Below are positions 17,405-25,189 of a DNA stretch of 34,295 bases, one piece after another. Under the pieces are notes generated by a model. The model saw nothing but the letters and a program-made list of their open reading frames with translations, searched no databases and was not told the DNA's origin. Position 1 is the stretch's first letter; the number at the start of each line of letters is the position of its first letter. The DNA comes from Phenylobacterium sp. (GTDB lineage: Bacteria > Pseudomonadota > Alphaproteobacteria > Caulobacterales > Caulobacteraceae): contig NZ_JAUYNW010000123.1 in NCBI RefSeq assembly GCF_030698145.1, forward strand, positions 1 through 34,295. The letters run 5' to 3'. A program made the position numbers and the translations under genes.

Positions 17405-18150
17405 TGCTGTCGATCAAGAACCTCCACGCCAGCGTCGACGACAAGCCGATCCTCAAGGGCCTGACCCTCGACGTTCCGGCGGGCGAGGTGCACGCCATCA
17501 TGGGGCCGAACGGCGCCGGCAAGTCGACCCTGTCCTATGTCCTGACCGGCCGGGAAGGCTATGAGGTCACCGAGGGGACCGCCACGCTCGACGGCGAGAA
17601 CCTGCTGGCCCTCGATCCCAGCGAACGCGCCGCCCGCGGCGTCTTCCTGTCCTTCCAGTATCCGCTGGAGATCCCCGGCGTCCCGGCGCTCACCTTCATC
17701 CGCACGGCCATGAACGCCCAGCGAAAGGCCCGCGGCGAGCCCGAGGTCACCGCGCCGGAGTTCCTGAAGCTGGCGCGGACCACCGCCGCCTCGCTGAAGA
17801 TCGACTTCGAGATGCTCAAGCGCGCGCTCAATGTCGGGTTCTCCGGCGGCGAGAAGAAACGCATGGAAATCTTTCAAATGGCGATGCTTTCGCCGCGCTT
17901 CCTCATCCTCGATGAGACCGATTCCGGTCTCGATATCGACGCGCTGAAGATCGTCGCCGACGGGGTGAACGCCATGCGCTCGCCCGACCGCGCCATGCTG
18001 GTGATCACCCACTACCAGCGCCTGCTGGACTACATCAAACCCGACCGCGTCCACGTCCTGGCCGGCGGCCGGATCGCCGCCTCGGGCGGCCCTGACCTCG
18101 CCCACGTGTTGGAGCGCGAGGGCTACGACAAGTATGCGAGGGCCGCGTGA
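17404..18150 (+). CDS. sufC: Fe-S assembly ATPase SufC
   Basis: ABC-type ATPase subunit of SufBCD that drives conformational change during cluster assembly; it is not a membrane transporter. Walker A GPNGAGKST ends around Lys40, the Q-loop is SFQYP (83-87), the ABC signature SGGEKKR is at 147-153, Walker B LILDETDSGLD has Asp170 and Glu171, and the switch histidine is in VITHYQRLL. The 248 residues are standard. The ATG shares one base with the preceding stop (TGATG), and the sufD start overlaps its own stop (GTGA). Confidence 0.97.
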   Translation: MLSIKNLHASVDDKPILKGLTLDVPAGEVHAIMGPNGAGKSTLSYVLTGREGYEVTEGTATLDGENLLALDPSERAARGVFLSFQYPLEIPGVPALTFIRTAMNAQRKARGEPEVTAPEFLKLARTTAASLKIDFEMLKRALNVGFSGGEKKRMEIFQMAMLSPRFLILDETDSGLDIDALKIVADGVNAMRSPDRAMLVITHYQRLLDYIKPDRVHVLAGGRIAASGGPDLAHVLEREGYDKYARAA

Positions 18151-19181
18151 GCCTCGCCACGGCCCTCAAGAGCGGTGACGTCACCCAGCTTCCGTCCAAG
18201 CGCGACGAGGACTGGAAGTGGACCGACCTGCGCGGCCTGCTGCGGGTCCTGCCCGAGCCGTCGCGGGCCTTTGAGGGCGAGGCCCCGACCGGGCCGTTCG
18301 CCGCGCTCGCCAACCTGCCGATCCATGTGGTCAACGCCAGCGATCCGGTGGTCATCCGCAGCGCCTCGGTCGCGCCCTATGTGGTCGCCCTGCATTTCGC
18401 CGCGCTCGGCGGCGGTTCCCACGCCGCCTCGGCGCGGATCGAGGTCGCCGAGGGCGGCCATCTGATCCTGCTGGAGAGCTACCAGGGCGACGGCGCCGAC
18501 TATGTCGCCAACCACGATCTCACGATCACCGTGGGCGCCAATGCGCGCCTGGAACGCATCGTCCTGGCCGCCGACGGCGCCGAGGGCGTCAGCGTCTCGG
18601 TCGCCGAGGTGACCCTGGGCGCCGGCGCACAGTTCGCCCAGACTGTGCTCACCGACGGCGCGCGCCGTCAGCGGATTGAGACCCGTGTCGCCCATCCGGG
18701 CGCCGGGGCCGGCCTACGCCTCGACAGCGCCTATCTCCTGGCCGACAAGCGCCATGCCGACCTAACCACCGTGGTCGAACACCTGGGCGTCGACGGGACC
18801 ACCACCCAGCTCACCAAGGGCGTGGTCCGCGACCAGTCGCGCGGCGTCTTCCAGGGGCGGATCAAGGTCGCCAAGGGCGCCGACCGCACCGACGCGCGGA
18901 TGGCCCACAACGCGCTCATCCTCTCCGACAAGGCCGAGGTCGACGCCAAGCCCGAGCTGCTGATCTTCGCCGACGACGTACAGTGCGCTCATGGCAACAC
19001 CATCGGGGCGCTGGACGAGCAGGCCCTGTTCTACGCCATGCAGCGGGGCATGCCGCGGGAGACCGCCCGGGCCATGCTGATCGAGGCCTTCGTCGGCCAG
19101 GTGGTCGACCGCATCGAGCATGACGGGGCGCGCGAGGTGGCCCGCGCCTGGGCCGCCGACCGGCTGAGGGCGACGCCATGA
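18147..19181 (+). CDS. sufD: Fe-S assembly protein SufD
   Basis: Partner of SufB in the SufBCD scaffold; needed for iron entry. The 344-residue protein is related to SufB and shows the conserved C-terminal region DDVQCAHGNTIGALDEQALFY with His282, equivalent to the functionally important histidine of E. coli SufD, followed by the RGMPRETARAMLIEAF helix pair. The N-terminal KRDEDWKWTDLR motif is typical of SufD. Translation starts at GTG 18147, overlapping the sufC stop by 4 nt, and its TGA overlaps the ATG of sufS. It is shorter than E. coli SufD (423), mainly in the N-terminal part. Confidence 0.94.
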   Translation: MSLATALKSGDVTQLPSKRDEDWKWTDLRGLLRVLPEPSRAFEGEAPTGPFAALANLPIHVVNASDPVVIRSASVAPYVVALHFAALGGGSHAASARIEVAEGGHLILLESYQGDGADYVANHDLTITVGANARLERIVLAADGAEGVSVSVAEVTLGAGAQFAQTVLTDGARRQRIETRVAHPGAGAGLRLDSAYLLADKRHADLTTVVEHLGVDGTTTQLTKGVVRDQSRGVFQGRIKVAKGADRTDARMAHNALILSDKAEVDAKPELLIFADDVQCAHGNTIGALDEQALFYAMQRGMPRETARAMLIEAFVGQVVDRIEHDGAREVARAWAADRLRATP

Positions 19182-20392
19182 GCTTCGACGTCGAACAGGT
19201 CCGCCGCGAGTTCCCGATCCTGACCCGCCAGGTCAACGGCAGGCCGCTGGTCTATCTGGACAGCGCCGCCTCGGCCCAGAAGCCACGCGCGGTGATCTCG
19301 GCCATGACCCGGGCGATGGAAGGTTCCTATTCCAACGTACACCGCGGCCTGCACACCCTGGCAAACGAGACGACCGACGCCTACGAGGCAGCCCGCAAGT
19401 CGGTGGCGGCCTTCATCAACGCCGAGCTGGGCGAGGTGGTCTTCACCAAGGGCGGCACCGAGGCGATCAACCTGGTGGCCTCCGGCCTCGGCGCCGATCT
19501 CAAGGCCGGCGACGAGATCCTGCTCACCGAGATGGAGCACCATGCCAATATCGTGCCCTGGCACTTCCTGCGCGAACGCCAGGGGGTGGTGCTGAAGTTC
19601 ATTCCGGTGCTGGACGACGGGACCCTGGACCTGGCCGCCCTGCCGGGCCTGCTGACCGACAAGACCAGGGTCGTAGCGCTCACCCACATGTCCAACGTGC
19701 TGGGCACGATCAATCCGGTGGCGCAGGTGATCTCGCAGGCTCACGCGGCGGGCGCCAAGGTGCTGCTGGACGGCTGCCAGGCCATCGTCCATCAGGCCGT
19801 GGACGTGAAGGCGCTGGACGTCGATTTCTATGTCTTCTCCGGCCACAAACTGTATGGCCCGACCGGGATCGGCATCCTCTACGGCAAGGCCGCCGAGTTG
19901 GCGGCGCTACGGCCCTATCAGGGCGGCGGCGAGATGATCGGCGAGGTCAGCCTCGACAAAATTACGTATGCCGAGCCCCCCCACCGGTTCGAGGCCGGCA
20001 CACCGCCGATTCTTGAAGCCATCGGCCTGGGCGCGGCCGTCGAGTGGCTGAACGGGCTCGATCGCGAAGCCATCGCCGCCCACGAGGCCAGACTCTACAA
20101 CCGGGTCCGCGAACGCCTAAACGGCGCCAACTGGCTGAAGGTGATCGGCGAGGCGCCGGGCAAGGGCGCGATCCTGTCCTTCACCGTCGAGGGCGCCCAC
20201 GCCCACGACGTGGCCCAGATCCTCGACCGCTACGGCGTCGCCGTGCGCGCCGGGACCCATTGCGCCGAGCCCCTGATGAAACGTTTCGGGGTCACTTCCT
20301 CGGCGCGCGCTTCCTTCGCCCTATATAATACGGAAGGGGAGGCCGACGCTTTTGTCGACGCCCTCAACCGTACCCAGGCCTTTTTTGCTTGA
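19178..20392 (+). CDS. sufS: cysteine desulfurase SufS (group II)
   Basis: PLP-dependent cysteine desulfurase that feeds sulfur to the SUF scaffold, normally through SufE or SufU. The N-terminus (VRREFPILTRQVNGRPLVYLD) is characteristic, the PLP lysine is Lys224 (FSGHKLYGPTG; E. coli Lys226) and the catalytic cysteine is Cys362 in the short RAGTHCAEPLM loop, the group II form. Full length at 404 residues. No sufE or sufU is in the window; the acceptor must be encoded elsewhere. It overlaps sufD by 4 nt and is followed by sufT after 6 nt. Confidence 0.96.
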   Translation: MSFDVEQVRREFPILTRQVNGRPLVYLDSAASAQKPRAVISAMTRAMEGSYSNVHRGLHTLANETTDAYEAARKSVAAFINAELGEVVFTKGGTEAINLVASGLGADLKAGDEILLTEMEHHANIVPWHFLRERQGVVLKFIPVLDDGTLDLAALPGLLTDKTRVVALTHMSNVLGTINPVAQVISQAHAAGAKVLLDGCQAIVHQAVDVKALDVDFYVFSGHKLYGPTGIGILYGKAAELAALRPYQGGGEMIGEVSLDKITYAEPPHRFEAGTPPILEAIGLGAAVEWLNGLDREAIAAHEARLYNRVRERLNGANWLKVIGEAPGKGAILSFTVEGAHAHDVAQILDRYGVAVRAGTHCAEPLMKRFGVTSSARASFALYNTEGEADAFVDALNRTQAFFA

Positions 20393-20398
20393 GCATGC

Positions 20399-20767
20399 AT
20401 GACCATGGATGACGCCGCCGCCATCGAGCCGACCTCGACGACGCCTCTCAGTCAGGGCGAACTCGACGCGCTCACCGATCAGCTCATCGAGAAGCTGAAG
20501 ACGGTGTTCGACCCCGAAATCCCGGTCGACATCTACGAGCTCGGCCTCATCTACAAGGTCGACGTCTCCGACGAGAAGAATGTCGCCATCGACATGACCC
20601 TGACCGCGCCGGGCTGCCCGGTGGCCGGCGAAATGCCGGGCTGGGTCGAGGACGCGGTGCGCGAAATCCCCGGCATCGGCCAGGTGAAGGTCGACCTGGT
20701 GTTCGACCCGCCCTGGGATCCCTCGCGGATGTCCGACGAGGCGAAACTTCAATTGAACATGTTCTGA
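20399..20767 (+). CDS. sufT: SufT, DUF59/MIP18-family Fe-S maturation protein
   Basis: Small DUF59 (MIP18-like) protein; SufT members help deliver iron-sulfur clusters to target proteins when demand is high. Residues about 20-115 form the domain, with VFDPEIPVDIYELGLIY, the conserved cysteine in TLTAPGCPVAGEMP, VDLVFDPPWDPSRMSDEAK and a short C-terminus. It has 122 residues. Two near ATGs (20399 and 20405) are possible; neither has a Shine-Dalgarno, so translation probably depends on ribosomes leaving sufS 6 nt upstream. An AT-rich TATAAT lies about 70 nt upstream inside sufS. Confidence 0.93.
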   Translation: MTMDDAAAIEPTSTTPLSQGELDALTDQLIEKLKTVFDPEIPVDIYELGLIYKVDVSDEKNVAIDMTLTAPGCPVAGEMPGWVEDAVREIPGIGQVKVDLVFDPPWDPSRMSDEAKLQLNMF

Positions 20768-20784
20768 CCCCATATAGATCGAAC

Positions 20785-21186
20785 ATGACCGACCTGAACC
20801 TCACCGCCGCGCCCCGCGCCCGCCGCCCCCGGCCCAAGGTGGTCACCCTGACCGACGCCGCCGCGGCGCGCGTGCAGGAGATCATGGGTAAGGCCGAGAA
20901 GCCCTATGCGGGCCTGCGGGTAGGCGTGAAGAACGGCGGCTGCGCGGGTTCTGAATACATCATCGAATATGCCGAGGCCGCCGGGCCGCTCGACGAGGTG
21001 GTCGAGGACAAGGGCGTCACCATCCTGATTGAGCCCAAGGCGATCCTGTTCCTGATCGGCACAGTGATCGACTACGAGACCGACAGGCTCTCGGCCAAGT
21101 TCGTGTTCAAGAACCCCAACGAGACCGACGCCTGCGGCTGCGGCGAGAGCGTCACGATCCAGCCGGCCGCCGAGACCGACGCCTAG
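20785..21186 (+). CDS. sufA: A-type Fe-S carrier SufA (HesB/IscA family)
   Basis: Carrier that takes iron-sulfur clusters from the SufBCD scaffold to client proteins. The 133-residue protein has a short basic, proline-rich N-terminus, then the HesB fold starting at VTLTDAAAARV. All three cluster cysteines are present: Cys53 (NGGCAGSEY), Cys117 and Cys119 (ACGCGES). It is the last gene of the operon, 17 nt after sufT. Its TAG stop shares CTAG with the stop of the convergent glutathione S-transferase gene, so there is no spacer for a conventional terminator. Confidence 0.95.
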   Translation: MTDLNLTAAPRARRPRPKVVTLTDAAAARVQEIMGKAEKPYAGLRVGVKNGGCAGSEYIIEYAEAAGPLDEVVEDKGVTILIEPKAILFLIGTVIDYETDRLSAKFVFKNPNETDACGCGESVTIQPAAETDA

Positions 21187-21851
21187 TCCGCATAGGCGTA
21201 GGGCCCACCCTTCTCCAGGGCGCGGCGATAGGCCGGGCGGGCGTGGACCTTCTCCAGGAAGGCCTTCAGGCGCGGCCGGCCGTTTAGGGCGTCGCCGCGG
21301 TTGGCGGCGGCCTCCACCGGGAAGCTCATCATCACGTCGGCGGCGCTGAATTCGCTTCCCGCGAACCACTCGGACTTGCCCAGTTCGCCTTCCCAATAGT
21401 CGAAGTGGAGCTTCAGGCTCGGATCGACGAACCCGGCCTGGGCGCGCGCGGCGATGGCGTTCACCACCGGGCGCAGGAGGAACGGCGCATTGGCGGGCAG
21501 GCGGCTGAACACCAGCTTCATCAGCAGCGGCGGCATGGCCGAGCCCTCGGCGTAGTGCAGCCAATAGGTCCAGCGCGATCGCTCCGCCGTGCCCGCCGCC
21601 GGAACCAGCCGGCCGTTCCCGTACCGCTCGACGATCCAGTCGACGATGGCTCCGGTCTCGGGCAGCACTACATCGCCGTCGACAATCACCGGCGACTTGC
21701 CCAGCGGATGGATCGCGCGCAGCTCCGGAGGCGCCAGCATGGTCTTGGCGTCGCGCTGGTGGTGCTGGATCTCGTAGGGGACACCCAGTTCCTCCAGCAG
21801 CCAGAGGACGCGCTGGGAGCGGGAGTTGTTCAGGTGATGGACGACAAGCAT
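21183..21851 (-). CDS. glutathione S-transferase family protein
   Basis: Cytosolic GST-like protein of 222 residues. The N-terminal thioredoxin-like domain (1-80) has the HLNNSRSQRVLWLLEELGVP segment, the cis-proline region KSPVIVDGDVVLPETGAI with the ET pair that binds the glutathione gamma-glutamyl group, and a helical C-terminal domain with SAADVMMSFP (the N-capping box). Substrate cannot be inferred; such proteins often detoxify electrophiles. It converges on sufA with a 4-nt overlap at the stops and is divergent from the ltrA remnant 115 nt away. TTAC-AAC-GTAA (21883-21893) in that gap is a short dyad that might be an operator. Confidence 0.87.
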   Translation of the reverse strand: MLVVHHLNNSRSQRVLWLLEELGVPYEIQHHQRDAKTMLAPPELRAIHPLGKSPVIVDGDVVLPETGAIVDWIVERYGNGRLVPAAGTAERSRWTYWLHYAEGSAMPPLLMKLVFSRLPANAPFLLRPVVNAIAARAQAGFVDPSLKLHFDYWEGELGKSEWFAGSEFSAADVMMSFPVEAAANRGDALNGRPRLKAFLEKVHARPAYRRALEKGGPYAYAD

Positions 21852-21966
21852 GGCGCGCTTTCATGAAGAGGAGTTTGTGAACTTACAACGTAAATTGACG
21901 CTAGGAAAGCGGTGGCGCCGCGGGGCGGGCCACGCCAAAGTCACGCCGTGAAAGCGGGAGTCGGGA

Positions 21967-23145
21967 ATGATCGGCGCGAAACTGGATTTTCAGCGGGTGC
22001 GCAACCCCGACGGCCATAACCGCGTGACCTTCATCGAGTTGTTCTTCGATCTGGTCTTCGTCTTCGCCATCACCCAGCTCTCGCATTCGCTGCTGGAGCA
22101 CCTGACTCCGCTGGGCGCGGTGCAGACCGCGATGCTGTTCCTGGCGGTCTGGTGGGCCTGAATCTACACCTGCTGGTGCACAAACTGGCTCGATCCGGAC
22201 CGCACGCCGGTCCGGCTGATGCTGCTGTCGGTGATGCTGGCCGGCCTGGTGCTTTCCATCTCGCTGCCGGAGGCCTTCGAGGAACGCGGCCTCGTCTTCG
22301 GCGCCGCGTTCTCCTTGATCCAACTCGGCCGCACGCTGTTCACGCTGTGGGCCTTTCGGCGGCACAACCCGACCCACTTCCTCACCTTCCTGCGGATCTC
22401 GGCCTGGTTCGTGTTTTCGTCGATCTTCTGGCTGGCGGGAGGCTTCTCCGACGACGGCGCCCGCATGGCCTTCTGGGCGGTGGCGATCGTGATCGAGGTG
22501 GCGTCGCCGTCCTTGGGATTCTGGACGCCTGGTCTGGGTCGCTCGGCGACCACGGACTGGGACGTCGAGGCCGCGCACATGGCGGAGCGGTGCGCCCTGT
22601 TCGTCATCATCGCCCTGGGGGAATCCATCCTCGTCACCGGGGCGACGGCCGCGCGGCTGGAACTGACCTCCGGCGTCCTCCTGGCCTTCGTGTCCGCTTT
22701 CGTGGCCAGCGTCGCCATGTGGTGGATCTATTTCGACACCGCCGTCGAACGCGCCAGCCATCGCTTCGCGCAATCCAAGGACACCGGGCGCATCGCGCGG
22801 CTGGCCTATACCTATATCCACCTGCCCCTGGTGGCCGGGATTGTGGTCTCGGCCGTGGGAGATGAACTGGCGCTCGCCCACCCCAGCGGCCACATCAATG
22901 TCGAGACCATCGCAGTGCTGGTGGTCGGTCCGGGCCTCTACCTGGTCGGCAACCTGCTGTTCCGCTGGGCCACGGTCGCGGTCATCCCCTGGTCCCATGT
23001 CGCGGGCCTGGGCGCGCTCACGGTCCTGGCGCCGCTGGGGTTCGCAATGACCCCCGCCACATTCAGCGCCGCGGTTTCCGTGATCCTGGTCGGCGTGGCG
23101 GCCTCGGAGTCGATCTCGCTCCGGCGGACGCGGGCCGTGGCTTAA
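21967..23145 (+). pseudogene. low-temperature-requirement A (LtrA) family protein, interrupted by TGA
   Basis: LtrA-family integral membrane protein of unknown biochemical role. The frame is intact for 392 codons except for one TGA at 22159-22161 (codon 65). Before it the sequence has the family start RNPDGHNRVTFIELFFDLVFVFAITQLSH (shown here only by name: NRVTFIELFFDLVFVFA is the key block) and a membrane segment ending WWA. After it, in the same frame, IYTCWCTNWLDPDRTPVR and about seven hydrophobic helices continue. Family members usually have Trp at this point (WWAWIYT), so TGG to TGA is the simplest lesion. No frameshift or other stop is seen, so the change is recent, a sequencing error, or read through. 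A restart at ATG 22219 has no ribosome site. Confidence 0.82.
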
Positions 23146-23945
23146 CGGCCCTTGAACTCGGCTGGGCGCTTCTCGAGGAAGGCCAGCACGCCCTCGCGGC
23201 TGTCCTCGGTGCGGCCGGCGAGCTTCTGGCCCATGCGTTCAGCGTGGAGCTGTTCGGCCCAGGCGGTGTCCAGGCTCTCCCAGACCAGCTTGCGGATGGC
23301 GCCCAATGACTTGGGCCCGGTGGCGAGCGCCTTGGCCAGCTCCATGGCCGTCGACATCAGGTCGGCGTCCGGGACGCAGCGGTTGACCAGGCCCCAGTCG
23401 AGTGCGGTCTTGGCCGGCACCCGGTCGCCCAGCAGGGCCATCTCCATGGCGCGCGCCTTGCCGATCAGGCGGGGCAGCAGGTAGGTCGAGCCGCCGTCCG
23501 GCACCAGGCCGATGCGGCGGAAGGCCTGCAGGAAATAGGCGCTCTCGCCCGCCACGATGATGTCGCCCATCAGGGCCAGCGAGCAGCCGACGCCGGCGGC
23601 CACGCCGTTCACCGCCGTGACGATGGGAACCGGGAAATCGCGGATCGAGCTCATGAACGGGTTGTAGACGCTCTCCAGCGCCGATCCGGCGTCGGGGCCC
23701 TCGGGGTCCGGCGTCTCGCTTCCGATCCCGCCGCCGCGTCCGGAAAGGTTGGCGCCCGAGCAGAAGCCGCGGCCTTCGCCGGTCAGCACCACGCAGCGCA
23801 CCGAGCTGTCGGCGGCCATGGACTTGAAGGCGTCGGTCAGCTCGGCCATCAGGTCGAGGCCGGCGGCGTTCAGGGTGGCGGGGTCGGCCAGGGTGACCAC
23901 ACCGATGCCGTCAGCGACGGATGTCTTGAGTTTCGAATAGGCCAC
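23142..23945 (-). CDS. enoyl-CoA hydratase/isomerase family protein (PaaG-like)
   Basis: Crotonase-fold enzyme acting on an acyl-CoA. The oxyanion-hole segments are visible: FCSGANLSGRGG (near 61) and NGVAAGVGCSLALMGD (near 114). The catalytic region reads IGLVPDGGSTYLLPRLIG, the LVPD-G-G-T form typical of PaaG-type isomerases rather than the EVTLG/PE form of classical hydratases, so an isomerase in aromatic or fatty-acid degradation is likely. Full length at 267 residues. The start is GTG 23945 with GGAGG at 23955-23951 and a 5-nt spacer. Its stop overlaps the convergent ltrA stop by 3 nt (TTAA, 23142-23145). Exact substrate is unknown. Confidence 0.88.
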   Translation of the reverse strand: MAYSKLKTSVADGIGVVTLADPATLNAAGLDLMAELTDAFKSMAADSSVRCVVLTGEGRGFCSGANLSGRGGGIGSETPDPEGPDAGSALESVYNPFMSSIRDFPVPIVTAVNGVAAGVGCSLALMGDIIVAGESAYFLQAFRRIGLVPDGGSTYLLPRLIGKARAMEMALLGDRVPAKTALDWGLVNRCVPDADLMSTAMELAKALATGPKSLGAIRKLVWESLDTAWAEQLHAERMGQKLAGRTEDSREGVLAFLEKRPAEFKGR

Positions 23946-24021
23946 GGCGTCCTCCGATGCGGTCTTGCGCGCATTCTAAGAGGAGATACCCCGGCGTCAG
24001 GCTAGCGGAAATCCACCGCGG

Positions 24022-25077
24022 TCACGCCGCGTCGGCGACGGCCTCGGCGTTGGTGACCAGGTTCCGGCCCGAACGCTTCGAAGCGTAGAGGGCGGTGTCG
24101 GAGCGTTCCATCAGGCTGTGGGCGCTCTCGCCGCGCCGCATCTGGGCCAGGCCCGCCGAGACGGTGACCGCGCCCAGGTCGTCGTTGGTCGAACGGCGCT
24201 TCAGGATGCGCGAGGACACTTCCTCGCGGATCTCTTCCAGCACCAGGGTCGCGACATCGGCGGTCTCGCGCGGGAAGATCAGGGCGAACTCTTCGCCGCC
24301 GTAGCGGGCGGCGAAGCGGGGCGGGGCGCCCACGCGGCCGATGACGCTGGCGACATAGCGGATCACCTGGTCGCCGGTCTGGTGGCCCCATGTGTCGTTG
24401 AAATTCTTGAAGTGGTCGATGTCGATGACCGCCAGGGTCACTGTATGGCCGCCGATGTCGGCCTCGGCGCAGGCGCGCTCCAGCTCCTCGTCGAAAGCCT
24501 TGCGGTTGGCGAGTTGGGTGAGGCCGTCGGTGGTGGCGTCGCGACGGACCTGTTCCAGGTGCTCGCGCAGGCGGGCGACCTCGTTGGTCGACTCGGCCAG
24601 GCGCTTCTCGAGCGACTTGTTCTCGCGCTGCACGCGCTTGGTCGCTGAGGCCAGGGTGTCGACCATGGCCTTGAGTTCTTGCGGCTCGGGGTCGGCGATC
24701 AGGGCTCCGGACGCACTGGCCAGGGTCTGGCCGTAGGCCTCGCTCGACTTCTGGGCGCTCTCGATGGCCCGGCTGACCGAGATCAGCTCCTTGCTGAGCG
24801 CGTCGCCGGCGTCGCGAATCTGTTCGGTGAGCTTGGCCTTGGGGAGGTAAGCCGCGGCCAGTTCGTCGGCCAGCAGGTCGGTGAAGGCCTCGCCGACCGA
24901 GATCAGGCGGGTGATCTCGCGACCCAGGTCGCTGTCGGGTTCGGCGACAAAGTGTGTCCAGAGCTCGAAATTGACCGAGGTCGGCCAGACCTGATGGGCT
25001 TCCATGGCCTCCAGAACTTCGCGCGCCAGGGCGTACGCCCCCGGTCCCCGTAGCCTGGTCTCGATATTGGCCGACAT
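24022..25077 (-). CDS. dgcB: diguanylate cyclase (GGDEF), DgcB-like
   Basis: Makes the second messenger c-di-GMP from two GTP. The 351-residue soluble protein has an alpha-helical N-terminal domain (1-90), a long coiled-coil region (about 90-190) and a GGDEF domain (about 195-345). The active-site motif is intact as GGEEF at 260-264. The RxxD inhibitory site expected just upstream is absent: the stretch there reads APPRFAARY. The layout and the neighbourhood (rhlB and parE upstream) match Caulobacter DgcB, a motility-to-attachment cyclase; that orthology is inferred. No strong ribosome site is seen. A 10-bp stem-loop lies 30-60 nt upstream of the start. Confidence 0.9.
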   Translation of the reverse strand: MSANIETRLRGPGAYALAREVLEAMEAHQVWPTSVNFELWTHFVAEPDSDLGREITRLISVGEAFTDLLADELAAAYLPKAKLTEQIRDAGDALSKELISVSRAIESAQKSSEAYGQTLASASGALIADPEPQELKAMVDTLASATKRVQRENKSLEKRLAESTNEVARLREHLEQVRRDATTDGLTQLANRKAFDEELERACAEADIGGHTVTLAVIDIDHFKNFNDTWGHQTGDQVIRYVASVIGRVGAPPRFAARYGGEEFALIFPRETADVATLVLEEIREEVSSRILKRRSTNDDLGAVTVSAGLAQMRRGESAHSLMERSDTALYASKRSGRNLVTNAEAVADAA

Positions 25078-25106
25078 TCGTCCCGTTCCCCGATTCTGGA
25101 GATCGG

Positions 25107-25137
25107 CGTTTTGCCAGATTCTCCAAACTGGAAAACG
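25107..25137. promoter_or_regulatory. stem-loop upstream of dgcB
   Basis: CGTTTT plus CCAG (25107-25117, one bulged G) pairs with CTGG plus AAAACG (25128-25137) across a 10-nt loop. It lies 30-60 nt before the dgcB ATG. It could be part of the 5' untranslated RNA or an operator. It has an AT-rich outer stem unlike terminators in this genome. Confidence 0.35.
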
Positions 25138-25189
25138 AGAATAGTTCCGAGAGTCGAATGAGGCGTTAAGGCTGAACTCTGGCCCGCGA

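Noticed and set aside
22219..23145. Treating the downstream part of ltrA as an independent gene starting at ATG 22219
   Set aside because: No ribosome site, and the 19 in-frame codons between the TGA and this ATG are clearly family sequence, so the whole region is one interrupted gene.
24002..25126. 374-codon frame overlapping dgcB on the same strand in another frame
   Set aside because: Arg/Pro/Gly-rich out-of-frame translation with no domain; the dgcB frame contains an intact GGDEF domain.
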